Below the pieces are notes generated by a model. It saw nothing but the letters and a program-made list of their open reading frames with translations, was not told the origin of the DNA and ran no database searches. A stretch of DNA of 64,000 nt from Phaeosaccion multiseriatum (Eukaryota; Ochrophyta, other classes), in NCBI GenBank assembly GCA_965112735.1, contig OZ218950.1:3968001-4032000 (forward strand), given 5' to 3'. A program made the position numbers and the translations under genes. Below, piece after piece: positions 1-29,595 of this stretch (its first letter is position 1; every line of letters begins with the position of its first letter).

Positions 1-132
1 GAGGGGGCGGTGGAGTAGTCTGCCCAAAAGTATACTCTTGTCTACGTGAATAAATTAAGACTTTGACTTGAAAGAAGAGGCGTGCCCCCTCTCGTATCTA
101 TCGGTGCCTCCACCAATCCACCCTATCCACTG
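1..132. other. Left-edge intergenic stretch
   Basis: This short stretch lies downstream of the stop codon of the leftward kinase-epimerase gene. An AATAAA hexamer at about 49-54 on the + strand could be the poly(A) signal of a rightward gene ending left of the window. That would fit the strand alternation seen elsewhere. No coding signal is visible. Confidence 0.3.
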
Positions 133-3100
133 TCATAATTTCCAACGAGCGTCCAAAACGCGCCGTAATTCATCAACTGGGGACGAGTGTGAAGATTGTG
201 AGTGTGCCGCTGGAGCCCCAGCTCGTGAAGCAGCAGCAGCCCCGAAAATGAAGCTACCTGCGGTCAACACGTTGGCCCCCGCCTCCACGCACTGAGCCGC
301 TGTAGAGGCGCTGATGCCCCCGTCCACTTGAATGTCAAGTAGCGCCCCCGGAGCAAGGGCCTGCCGCAGCTGCCGGACCTTGGCCAGCACTGCGGGTTGA
401 AAGCTCTGCCCCCCAAAGCCAGGCTGTACGGCCAGGATATCCACGCAGTCAATCTCCAGCACAGGGCCGGGGCCAGACACCAAAGCAAGCAGCCGGGAGT
501 CCACGGGGGTGTCAGGACTGAGCACCACGCCCACTCGCATGCCCCGAGAGCGGACTCGTCTGGCCAGTGCCAGGGCGGATACATCCTTGGTCGTATCATC
601 TTGCTGCTGCTGCTCCTCTCCCCCTCCCCCGGCCCCTCCCTCGCCCCCTCCTTCTTCAGGGCCAGAGACAGAGACAGAGGCAGAGTCGACCGAAGAGACA
701 GCCTCCTCCATGGCCTCCATGTGAAACAGTACCTGGCTCGCCCCGGCCCGCTCAAGAGCAGGCAAGTACGAGGCCGGGTTCTCCACAGCGAGATGCACGT
801 CCAAGAAAGCCGAGGGGAAGCGAGACCTCAGGGCCTGTACCATCGGAGGCCCGAAGGTGAGCACTTTTGCGAACCGCCCATCCACAATATCAACGTGTAT
901 CCAGTCCGCTCCTTGCTCGAGAGCATGCCCTACCGCTCCACCCACGTCGCACAAGTCGGCGGCCAACATGGAGGCATTCACCACGCCTCGAAGAGCAGTA
1001 CGAGGAGGAGTAGCAACGACAGGACCGTTAACACTAGCAGTCTCAGTGTTCTCTCCTCCTCCTCCTCCTCCTCCTCCTCCTCCTCCTCCTCCTCTCTGTT
1101 CTCTCAAATCGCGCAGGGCACCATATAAGCCCCTGTACTTGCCAAGCAGGCCGGCGTAGAGAGCGTGCCGCTCCCCACTGGGCACCACCACTCGCTCCTC
1201 ATGCACCATGGCCGAAATAGCGTCATCGATGGAGGCAAACACACCCGCGCCCACGGCAGCAAGGCAGGCAGCACCCAGGCAGCAGGCATTCTCCCCTCCC
1301 CGAGTGACCCGAATGGCACAGTTGGACACGTCCGCGTGTACCTGCAACCACAATTCACTCTTCACCGCTCCTCCAGCCGCGGTGATGGAGGTCGGTTTGA
1401 AGCCTGCTCGCCGCATGGCTTCGTAGTTGAGCTCTGTTTCAAATGCAATCCCCTCCAGCAGGGCTCGGAAGAGATGCCCTCTATGATGCTTGAGAGTGAG
1501 GCCCACCACCCCCCCCTTGCTGTGTGGGTCGGTGATGGGCAGCCTCTTGCCCTGGAAATCAGGCAAGAATAGGCAACCCTCGCTCCCCACCTCCACCTGC
1601 GCCGCCTCTCGGTCTAGCTCCTCGTAAGTGACTCCTTCTCCTCCCATCAGGCGCTTGAGCCAACTCACCGCCGACCCCGTGCTCGTCTGCCCGCCCTCCA
1701 CGATGAAGCGAGAAGGATACACGGCCGACGCATACGGACCCCACATCCCCTCGTGTATTACACATTCACCATCATCACCATCGCGCCCATCACCTGCCGC
1801 AGAGACGGAGGAGAGTTCGCTTCCTGCCACGCCCAAATGGAGGTGGGAGGAGCCCGTGATCATGGCCAAGGATCCCGGTTTGTTCACCCCAAGCCCTATC
1901 ATACCCAGGAACGCGTCCGCCCCGCCCATGGCTACAGGGCAGCGGCACCCTTCCCCAAGGCCAAGGTGAGTGGCCGCGGCAGGGGTCAGCGGCCCCACCA
2001 CCGCCCCCAAGGGCAACACATTGACCGGTGCAGGCCACTTGTCTTGAAGCTCCTCCAGCCCCAGCGAGCGCAAGAGGCTCGTGGGCCAGCCCTTGTCGGT
2101 AGAGTAGTGCCAGCGAATCGAGGCACAGTTCAGCGATACTTTCATGTCCGGCTTCTCCAACCCCCTCCCTCCTCCTCCTCCTCCTCCTTCTCCTCCTCCA
2201 GCAGCAGCCACCGTGAGGCGGTAGTTGAGATAGTCTGTCATTTCCACGATCCACCGAGCCTTAGTGAAGATATCCGGCCTCTCCTCTTTGAGCCAGAGCG
2301 CCTTGGGAATGAGGCACTCTGCGCTAACCGTTCCTCCCGAAACCGCCAACGCCGCGTCTCTCGTCAGCGTGACCCGCTCGGCCTGCCTGTGGGGTGGGGG
2401 TTGGTGTACACACATATATGCAGGTAGGCAGGTGTATGTGGTGCGCAGAGGGTGAGGAAGAAAAAGGATATAGCAATGACTTGTGTATGTGTGGGAGATG
2501 GTGCTGGTTGCCTTCGTCGCATTCGACCTGTCCAATGCGCAGTTGCCAACACCAACGATGAAACCATGAAAACAGGGTAAGCGCACTCACTTCCCCCTCG
2601 CATCTGAGCGTAAGTTGACTTGGCACGACGAGTACTTTGTTGCCATGACGCAGTACTTTGTTGTTGTTGTCCACTTTCTTCTTTTGTGAAGAGCCCTACT
2701 TTTGCTAGACTAACGCCTATCCTCTGAAATTTCCATAGGGGTAGTGTCAGACCAGCAAAAGTAGGACTCTTAACATGCCTGACAGTAAAGGTCGAACTCA
2801 GTCTAGGAAAAGTAGGACTCTTCACACTTTTGTGTCCCTGCGCACGTACCCTCCAATACCCGCTCTTTGATCCATCCACAAAATGCTCGGGCATAGCGAC
2901 CGCCCTTCGTCATCGAGAGCCACCACAGTGCAGCACGCTGCGTGAAAGGAACAAAGGGCAAATCAAGAGCAAGCACTCAGAAGAGAAGTACTTGGACAAG
3001 CCCGAGCAACCACGTGTAGCTAAGGTGTGCATGTTTCCTTCTCTTCCCTTCCGACTTACTTGAAGAGAGAGAGATTCCTTCGACGAGGGCCTTATCAACC

Positions 3101-3497
3101 CCGGACTTCTCCACAGCAACGGTTACAGCCTCCCCCAAGCATCTCCACCTGAACAACAACGTAGACGAAGGTGCGAGACATCGACAAGGGCCGTGTAAGT
3201 TCGTGATCGTGTCCAAGACGCGCATCCGCACCCCACGCAGGGCAAGCAAGTCATTCGTAAGTCAGCGTCAAGTGCTGGTTTGTCTGTCAAAAGGCTCCTC
3301 TTATACTATTATGTTCCGTCATTCTCATTGTATTCAACATACCACTCCTCTGGCTCTTGCTCCGCCCAGCCTGGGTGAGGAAATGACGTTTTCCACGGCA
3401 CGGCGTGAAAAGACAAGGCCTCTCCCGTCGAGGCGTTGAAGACGCCTGCCCTGAGGCCTTCCGTGCCTCCATCGGCGCCGACCACGAACCGAGTCAT
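133..3497 (-). CDS. FGGY-family pentulose kinase fused to ribulose-5-phosphate 3-epimerase
   Basis: The model has four exons (3497-3343, 3148-3060, 2937-2850, 2386-133), every junction keeps phase, and the product is 861 aa. Residues 1 to about 545 are an FGGY sugar kinase: the N-terminal phosphate-binding motif GADGGTEGLRAG, PEEWW rebuilt across junction 1, WMDQRAG in exon 3, the catalytic-Asp segment GGADAFLG, and the C-terminal TAAGGAVKSELWLQ. Residues from about 575 are a ribulose-phosphate 3-epimerase barrel with metal and acid/base residues in place: WIHVDIVDG, LDVHLAV, QPGFGGQSF and IQVDGGIS. A Gly-rich linker joins the two. By family knowledge the kinase would make ribulose 5-phosphate and the epimerase would turn it into xylulose 5-phosphate. 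The exact sugar (D-ribulose, L-ribulose or xylulose) cannot be read from sequence. An in-frame ATG at 3551 is an alternative start, but a GTAAGT follows it within six bases, so I prefer 3497. Gly and Gln runs inside both domains are low-complexity insertions. Confidence 0.9.
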
Positions 3498-3605
3498 GAT
3501 GACGGTGGAGAGAAGAGGAAGAGCGATGCCGATCGTTGACTTACGTGACATTCATTTTTTTCTCTCTCATCCTTCCTCTCTTGTGCTTGTTCTCTTTTAT
3601 AGTTC

Positions 3606-6439
3606 ATGCCTGCTGCGGGTACGGGTGGTATAGGCGGAAATCTGTTCTCCTCGGCGATAGGGGCGATCGGGGTAGTTCTTCTTGTCTTTCTAGCTGGCTC
3701 TGCAACAGCGAAAGCCATCGGCGGGAGCAGCAGGCGCACCCGATCGGGAGAGGGTGTGACGATAATGGCCGATGCTAAAGTTGCCACTGTCTACGATGGG
3801 GGTCCGGAGGGGGAGGAGAGAGAGGTGACGTCCTTCCTGAACAGGTAGGTTGGGGACACAACATTTAACATTTTTATCAAAGATAGCATTGGGTCTCCTA
3901 CTTGCTCTCTCTCGCCTCTCCGTCTTCTCTCTGTCTCTTCCTCTCATTTTTCTACTGACTGAAGTAGTGGAAGTAATGAACTTTCCCCCCTTCCCCCCCA
4001 GCGACGAGAAGGAGGTTGGCTATCGGACGTGGAAGCCAACGAAGGGATGCTCGAAGGGCCTTGGTGAGTCCAAGGTAGCTTAGCGACCGGAGAGGAGAAG
4101 GCGTAGTATGATGGCCTCTGGACGAAACCCGCGAAGTGATATATAAGGCACATAGTACCCTGAGCTGCCATCGTTTGTTTTCAGTGCTTTGGCGGCCATT
4201 GGAGCGATGCCTCCACCCCCCCCCCCCCTTCTCTTCTTGCATCTCGCACGCTGCGGCCCACGCCTACTCCTCCCTCTGGGCCTTGCTCCTCCCCCACCCC
4301 CCTTCATTTGCTGCCCTCTGGTTGGTCCCGGTCCTCTTCCCCTTTTGGTGGACAGTGGTCATCATGCACGGTCTTCACGAGCATGGCGGACGCTGGGCAC
4401 ATGTGGCGCACTGGCTCGTGGGTAAAGGGTACAACGTCTGTGCCAGGTTCGTCAGAGCAGCGGGTGTTCAAAACGATATTCGATATGCCCAAGACGAGCG
4501 AAAGGGGGGGGGGAAGGGGCGAGCGAACCCCTCTCTCTTTCTCTCTCCCTCTCTCTGTCTCTCTACTTGTATGTCCATCTCTCTCTCCACTGCCCTCATC
4601 CGCTCTCCCCTCTGTTCATTCATTCACGCCCTCCTTGTTTCCTGTATTGTGTGCGTATATCATGTCTGTGGCCTCCCTCCCCTCCCTCTACCCCTCTACC
4701 CCCTCCCCACCTCACAGCGACCACCAGGGCCACGGAAGATCTTACAACCCTCAGGGCCTCATATCTTCCTGGGAAGAAATGGTGTCCGATCAGACCACAT
4801 TCCTCAAGCGAATGATGGGCGAGCACAAGAAGGAGAACCCCTCCCTACCCACCTTTGTCATCTGCCACTCCATGGGCACACTCGTATCTACCGCGGCACT
4901 GGAGCAGCTGCAGCAAGACGCTACCACCGAGGCTGGCGGAAAGGCCGAGGGTGAGGGTCAGACGGCAGGACCCTTCTCAGTGGCAAAAGTGGTCTTTTCG
5001 GGCTGCCCTCTCAAGGCGGGCCCTGGTGCAGCCACTCCGCTCGGCGTGTCCTTCCTATACAATATCAATAAGGTGTGTGTGTGTGTGTGCGTGTTTGCGC
5101 ATGTGTGTATGTATGTACGTACGTGTGTTGTGTATGTGCGTGCCACAGCATGGATGGAACGCAGCACCCGTACGAGTTACATTCCAGTACGAGGCATCCT
5201 CGTTGTACCCTTACTGTCTTCCCCTCTCTTCGCACTCACCCACCGACTCGGCGATGAAAGCCGTGTCCTCTTGACAGTCAGTCACCTTGTGTCCCTCTTT
5301 ATCCCCCCCTTCCTCTGCGTCCCTCCTCATCCCCCACTTCCCCTGCCCTCATTATCACACCCTCTTGCCACACCGCACCCCTTGCCCGTCGTCCTTCGTC
5401 TTCCCTCCTCCTCTTCTCTCTCCCCTCTTTCTCCCCTCCCTCTCTCCTCCTCCCATCCCCCTCTCTCCTTGTCCATCCATCCATCTATCCATCCATCCAT
5501 CTATCCATACGTCCATGCATCCATCCATCCATCCATCCATCCATTCATCCATCCATCCATCCATCCATCCATCCATCCATCCATCCATTCATCCACCCAT
5601 CCACCCATCCATCCATCCATCCATCCATCCATCCATCCATCCATCCACCCACCCATCCACCCATCCACCCATCCACCCATCCACGTCACCCATCCATCCA
5701 TCCATCCATCCATCCATCCACCCATCCCTCCGTGCCATAACCCATGCACATGCACATGCAGTTCCCTAGGCTCTTGAAGGGCATGGCGCGCGTGTTTGCC
5801 AAGCTCGATCCCAACGGGCCCAACGCCCCTATCCACGAGGACGCCCTCTCCTCTAACCCTGCGGTGTTGGAGAAAGTGCATCGCGACTCACTGCACTTCA
5901 CGGGCAGTATTAAGAACAAGACTGGCTTTGAGGTCATCAAGCTTATTGAGCAAGTGAAACGGGTGAGTGGGTGGGTGAGTGGGTGGGTGAGTGGGTGGGT
6001 GAGTGGGTGAGTGAGTGGGGGAGTGGATGGGTGGGGAGAAGGAGGCAACTCATCTCTCTCTCTCTCTTATCTCCCCGAGCTCCTTCCTTTCTCAACTTGA
6101 TATTCATTACTCCCTGCTCCCTTTGTACTTCCCCATCCATCCATTCCTCCAATATGGAATGGATGGGAAAGTTTAACAATCCCACAACAAACCCCCGTTT
6201 ATCTACGCCCCCCTCAACACGCCCCCCTTCAGGCGGCCCCTTCCCTGACCATGCCCTCCCTGCTCATCCACGGTGAAGCTGACACGATTGCCTACCCGGA
6301 GGGCTCCATGACGCTGCTCGGCTTGCTCGGGGCAGCGGACAAAATGGCAAAGGTGCTGCCCGGCCTCAAGCACGAGTGTCTCAATGAGGACGGGTGGGAG
6401 GATATTATGACAGAGGTGGATGACTTCTTCTCCAGATAG
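3606..6439 (+). CDS. Monoacylglycerol-lipase-like alpha/beta hydrolase with N-terminal membrane anchor
   Basis: Six exons (3606-3844, 4002-4063, 4356-4446, 4718-5072, 5762-5962, 6233-6439) splice in phase to 384 aa. Residues about 12-35 are a hydrophobic anchor after a Gly-rich start. The catalytic domain follows the serine-aminopeptidase-like lipase pattern: the oxyanion-region [14 protein letters not shown], then SDHQGHGRS rebuilt across a junction, and the nucleophile elbow CHSMG with Ser182. The acid comes from [16 protein letters not shown] and the catalytic His from [11 protein letters not shown] near the C-terminus. In the known family such enzymes hydrolyse monoacylglycerols or lysophospholipids at membranes; the substrate here is inferred. 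The elbow has Cys where Gly is usual (GHSMG). Introns 4 and 5 open straight into GT-rich repeats, and intron 4 carries a (CATC)n array. Its start lies only 108 bp from the divergent kinase-epimerase start. Confidence 0.9.
5474..5742. repeat. (CATC)n microsatellite in the hydrolase intron 4
   Basis: About 270 bp of CATC/CACC tetramers fill the 3' half of the intron before exon 5. Long open frames rich in His-Pro-Ser-Ile on + and Trp-Met-Asp-Gly on - are translations of this repeat, not genes. Confidence 0.9.
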
Positions 6440-7273
6440 TGAGGAGGGATGGGGCAGTGTTGAGGCTGCTCATGATGGTGATGATGATGATGATGATGAT
6501 GGTGATGGTGATGATGATGATGATGATGGTGATGATGGTGGGGAGTATATGATGATGAATGATGATGGTGATGGATGAAGAGGGCCATAATGGTGAGGAG
6601 TGTGATGATGGATGAGGTGTGGGTGTAGGCGGGACGGTGCGACGCATCATTGAGATGCCTCCTCTCCCCTCCCTGCCGCCTTGCTACCATGCCGCTCGCG
6701 TCGCTCCACGCACATCGGTAGCAGCAACAACAGCAGCTCTAGGTAGGAAGGTAGTGTATGTGTAAGTCAAACATCTTTTCTCAGTGCTTTACATGTGATA
6801 TTAAGTGTTGTTACTTTGCCAACTTTTTCGGTGAATGAAGTGCATCCGTTGCGTTGATCCCCTTGACTGAGTACATGCTGTGCAAGCAATGACCTTTTTT
6901 GACTTGTCTTCTGACGGACGGACTGACGGACGGACGGACGGACTGGCTGAGACTGACTGACTGACTGACTGACTGACTGACTGACTGACTGACTGATTGA
7001 CTGACTGAATGTAGATGACGCCCTCCTCCTGCCTACCCCGAGGGGCCTCACTCCCTGACTTCAGTCTGACTCCTCTCCTATCTACAATGGGAAGCCTCAT
7101 TGATTCCTAACGTCGTTTCTTCGTCGTGCCTACTTACCCATGGCAGGGCCTCTTTCATTGCCTTGGTCTGACACGGTCTCCATACCCATCTATACTCCTC
7201 GTCTCTCTCCTACCTCTACTGCGCTACCCCTAACACACCAAGACCAATGTTGCCATGACCTGACGTGACTGGT
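6440..7273. repeat. Convergent 3' spacer with (GAT)n and (CTGA)n arrays
   Basis: This is the tail-to-tail spacer between the hydrolase and the RGS-kinase. It holds GAT/GGT triplet arrays at about 6470-6610 and a (CTGA)n plus (CGGA)n array at about 6909-7012. I see no gene. Confidence 0.8.
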
Positions 7274-14722
<7,449 letters not shown>

Positions 14723-15555
14723 GATGACTCACTTACTACCGGTGTCCTCTCGTCAATGCCTACTCAGCGCTGACTCAGCGCTGACTCACACAGACTCGCA
14801 CAGCCCAACCACGCCCCCAAACTTCGTTGTTGGTGTTGTTGATGTCCTGGCCCTCCCAGGGACCTCTCCTGCCGTCCTCCTCCCGTACCCGGTGGTTTTG
14901 CGGGCCCTACCTCTCGGTTGGGCACGGACCACCAGCACAAACAGTCCTCACGGCCTCGAGCGCACAAGTCTGTGCGAAGTGATGACGAGCCACACCACTT
15001 CGGCTCAATGTCGTAGGTCCTTGCTCTTGTTCGTCACGGCAACCCCCCGAGTCGCTCCACAATCATGGCTGCATCCTGAGACCATCTTGAAGTATCGTCA
15101 ATCGCTCGCGCATCATCCCTCTTCAGTCCGCCCCCCCAATAAAGCCAGGCACCAGCGGTGATTTATACTTCTCTCTCTCTCTCTTGGACTCTTTCCCTCC
15201 TCTGCTCAGAGAGAGAGAGAGAGAGAACAAGAAGAATAATCAGTGATGGCTGAAAGCCAGCACGGGGATTCCAATAGAGGGGGGTCACTGAGGGAGCACC
15301 AATTAAGGTATGGGCAAATTGCTTTTAGAGCAAGCAATCAAGGCAGTGGCGGTTTCGGCAGTTGGAAGTTTGCGCTCTTTTTTGAACTGTCCGGGATCAT
15401 CAAGGAGAAAATGAGGACCATGTATGGACGGCTTCGACAGTCCAAGCAGTTCTCGAGCGAGCAGCAGCTGCCGCAAGGCGCGGCCCAGGCAGCCAAGTCC
15501 ACGAGGAACTAGTGAGGGCAAACGATCCGGGGAAAAAAATTAATGTGAAGCAGCG
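14723..15555. promoter_or_regulatory. Divergent promoter region, RGS-kinase / kinesin
   Basis: This is the 833-bp head-to-head spacer. It has CT- and GA-dinucleotide runs at about 15169-15225 and otherwise unique sequence. An AT-rich run sits at 15530-15545, just before the kinesin start. No sharp TATA box is recognised. It contains the 89-codon open frame listed separately. Confidence 0.5.
15243..15512 (+). CDS. Possible 89-aa upstream ORF in the kinesin leader
   Basis: An ATG-initiated frame of 89 codons ends 43 bp before the kinesin ATG, in a different frame. It has no low-complexity sequence and a mixed composition, unlike the repeat-derived frames nearby. I recognise no domain. It could be a translated upstream ORF, an unrecognised small gene or chance. 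Splicing it into the kinesin through the GTGAGG at its end and the CAG before GTGGTGACA puts a stop into the joined frame, so I keep it separate. Confidence 0.28.
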   Translation: MMAESQHGDSNRGGSLREHQLRYGQIAFRASNQGSGGFGSWKFALFFELSGIIKEKMRTMYGRLRQSKQFSSEQQLPQGAAQAAKSTRN

Positions 15556-27399
<11,844 letters not shown>

Positions 27400-27913
27400 G
27401 GGATATGTATGTATGTATGTATGCCGCCGGTGTGCCCATACGCCTCCTGTGTGCACAAGTGCCTCAATGCCTCAATGACTGAGTAAGGGGCAAGGGCTTG
27501 GCTTGTTGAAGGTCACCACATACGCACTCACTCACAGCCCCCCCCTCCTGACGGAACGGATGGAGAGAGTGGTGGCGAAAGGCTTGCTTTGCAGAGCTAC
27601 ACTCAATAATATACGACAATATGACTATCGTACTCCGCTACACTCAATAATATATGACAATATGACTATCGTACTCCGCTGTGTATTCACACTTTTATCC
27701 CCTCTCTCTCACTCTCCCTCTCTCTCTCTGTCTCTCTCTCTCTCTCTTCTCCCGCCCTCTCTCTCTCTCTCTCTCTCTCTCTTGCTCTCTCTCCCTCTCT
27801 CCCTCTTTCAATGCCCCCTTGGAAAGTTTTTACACGCAACGATACGTCTTTTCTGAAGTAACTTGTTTGTTTGTTGGTTGTCCGCCTGTCGCCTTGCCGA
27901 GCGCGGAGGATTA
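27400..27913. other. Tail-to-tail spacer, kinesin / DUF4442 gene
   Basis: About 510 bp. It holds a GTAT run just after the kinesin stop, a duplicated segment AATAATATACGACAATATGA / AATAATATATGACAATATGA near 27606 and 27647, and CT-rich repeats at about 27700-27810. No gene is seen. Confidence 0.7.
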
Positions 27914-28384
27914 CTAAGCCTTGTTCTCTGACTCCTCTACGGGCGGCGGCTGTTGCTGCTCCACCTTTGGCTTTCTTTTCTTGGGTATCCATGCCCAAAC
28001 CTGATGATCATGCATTGAGTCGTGTCTTCAAGGTCAGAGAGGGAAGAGAGAGAGGGAGGGGGAGGGAGGGGGGGGGTAGAGAGAGAAAGAGAGGTGGAGG
28101 GGGAGGGGAGAGGGGGTAGAGAGAGAGAGAAGGAGAGGGAAAGAGAGACAGAGCGCGAAGGAGAGAGGGAGACAGAGAGGGAGAGGGGGAGAGAGAGAGT
28201 CGAGGGAGAGAGAGGGGGGGGGGGGGGGGACAGAGGGATAGGGGGAGAGACAGTGCGCGCGAGAGAGAGAGAGGGGTGGAGAGAGAGAGAGAGAGGGAGA
28301 GAGAGAGAGAGACATCCATGCGAAAGAGCCGCACCAACTGAGGCGACTGCATGGACACTAAGAGTAGTCTAAGGGTGGGACGTC

Positions 28385-28415
<31 letters not shown>

Positions 28416-29595
28416 CTCACCATTTCGCAGTTGATGGGCTGCTTGCCTTCCCCATCCGTTACCTGCTTGCATTGATGTGTTTGGCGCATATGCGTGCGGA
28501 GGGTCAAGGATGAAGTGTTGCGAAGACAGGAGACAAGCGAGGCTAGACCTCACCGCTGCCCACTCTCCAACCCGCCCCCACCCCCACCCACCCACCCACT
28601 TCAATCCTCTCGTACATGTACATTGTAAATGTAAGCACAGTCGCACCCATGCGTGCACCACACACGCATCCGTCTGCGGTCATATACCTGCTTGCTTCAC
28701 CCACCCACTGACGTACTAACCACGCACCTTGACGTCAACCACGAAGTCTCCCTTATCCTCCGTGTGGACTCTCTGCAGCTGTTCGGGGGTGAGCGACGCC
28801 ACGGCCTGCAGGTCTCCCACCGCCCGCTTCACATACTCTACCTTCATGCTCTGTTGTCGCGATAGGAGGGGGGGGATGACGGGGAGGGGGACGAGAGTTA
28901 GTCTTGCCTTCCCTCCTGCCTTTATCAGATCATCGATTTCAAAGAGAGTGGCACTCAGTAGGACCTAAGAAAAGTGGCTAAGCCTCTACTCAAGGATTGT
29001 GGTACGCAGGAAGACACGGGGAAAGTGCCTTCCCTCCTGCCTGTATCAGAGCCTCTAATTCAGGAGTGGTGGTACTAAAAAGGCACTACCTTAATGACCA
29101 TGACGTGCGAGTCAGGGACGTTCATGCCAAGCAAGATGCCTGTCGAGGATTCGCTCACGAGCGCCATCCCGCAGGCGTGCACCGAGCCGATGTGATTTTG
29201 CACCTGTTTCCCACACACAGTGGAGGACCATGGATGGATGGGTGAGGTATAGTTAGGATCGAAAGGAAGTGAAAGACAGTGTAAGGAGAGAGCTACGAGC
29301 CTTCGTCTTGTTTGCCAGGGTCACCACTGCTCGTTGCCTGTCCAGCTCCCTAATTCTGATTCCAGCTGTGCCTGTGGGATCAACGAAGTGCAGCAGCGGC
29401 AATACAAGAGACAGGTTACAGATCAAACGCCCGCGCCACTCTCCTTGGAGAAGAAGTTGCTCTCTCACCTGCGAGTTTAACCTGCGAGTTGAACATGTAG
29501 GTGTAGCCCCAGTGGCGCAGGCCGACAGGCAAGTACTTGTCGATCGCAGCCACTGCGGAGGACATCTTATTGAGCGGCAGCTTTGATCCAAGCAT
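27914..29595 (-). CDS. DUF4442 hotdog-fold (thioesterase-like) protein
   Basis: Six exons (29595-29469, 29371-29301, 29203-29090, 28850-28728, 28462-28421, 28000-27914) give 187 aa, the usual size for this small family. The order of conserved pieces matches DUF4442: LPVGLRHWGYTYMFNSQVKL, then GTAGIRIRELD, VQNHIGSVHACGMALVSESS, TGILLGMNVPD, MKVEYVKRAVGDLQAVASL, VTDGEGKQPINCEM and finally VWAWIPKKRKPK. The fold is that of acyl-CoA thioesterases, but no activity has been fixed for the family and none is claimed here. Phases agree at all junctions. The exon 2 donor is the weak point: to keep TLANKTK|VQNHIG the intron must begin GCTCGT, a second type of GC donor. The basic, Gln/Pro-rich tail is species-specific. 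Exon 5 is only 42 nt. Confidence 0.85.
28022..28415. repeat. GA-rich tract in DUF4442 intron 5
   Basis: About 390 bp of irregular GA/GGA repeats on +, which is polypyrimidine on the gene's strand and runs into the last acceptor region. Confidence 0.85.
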
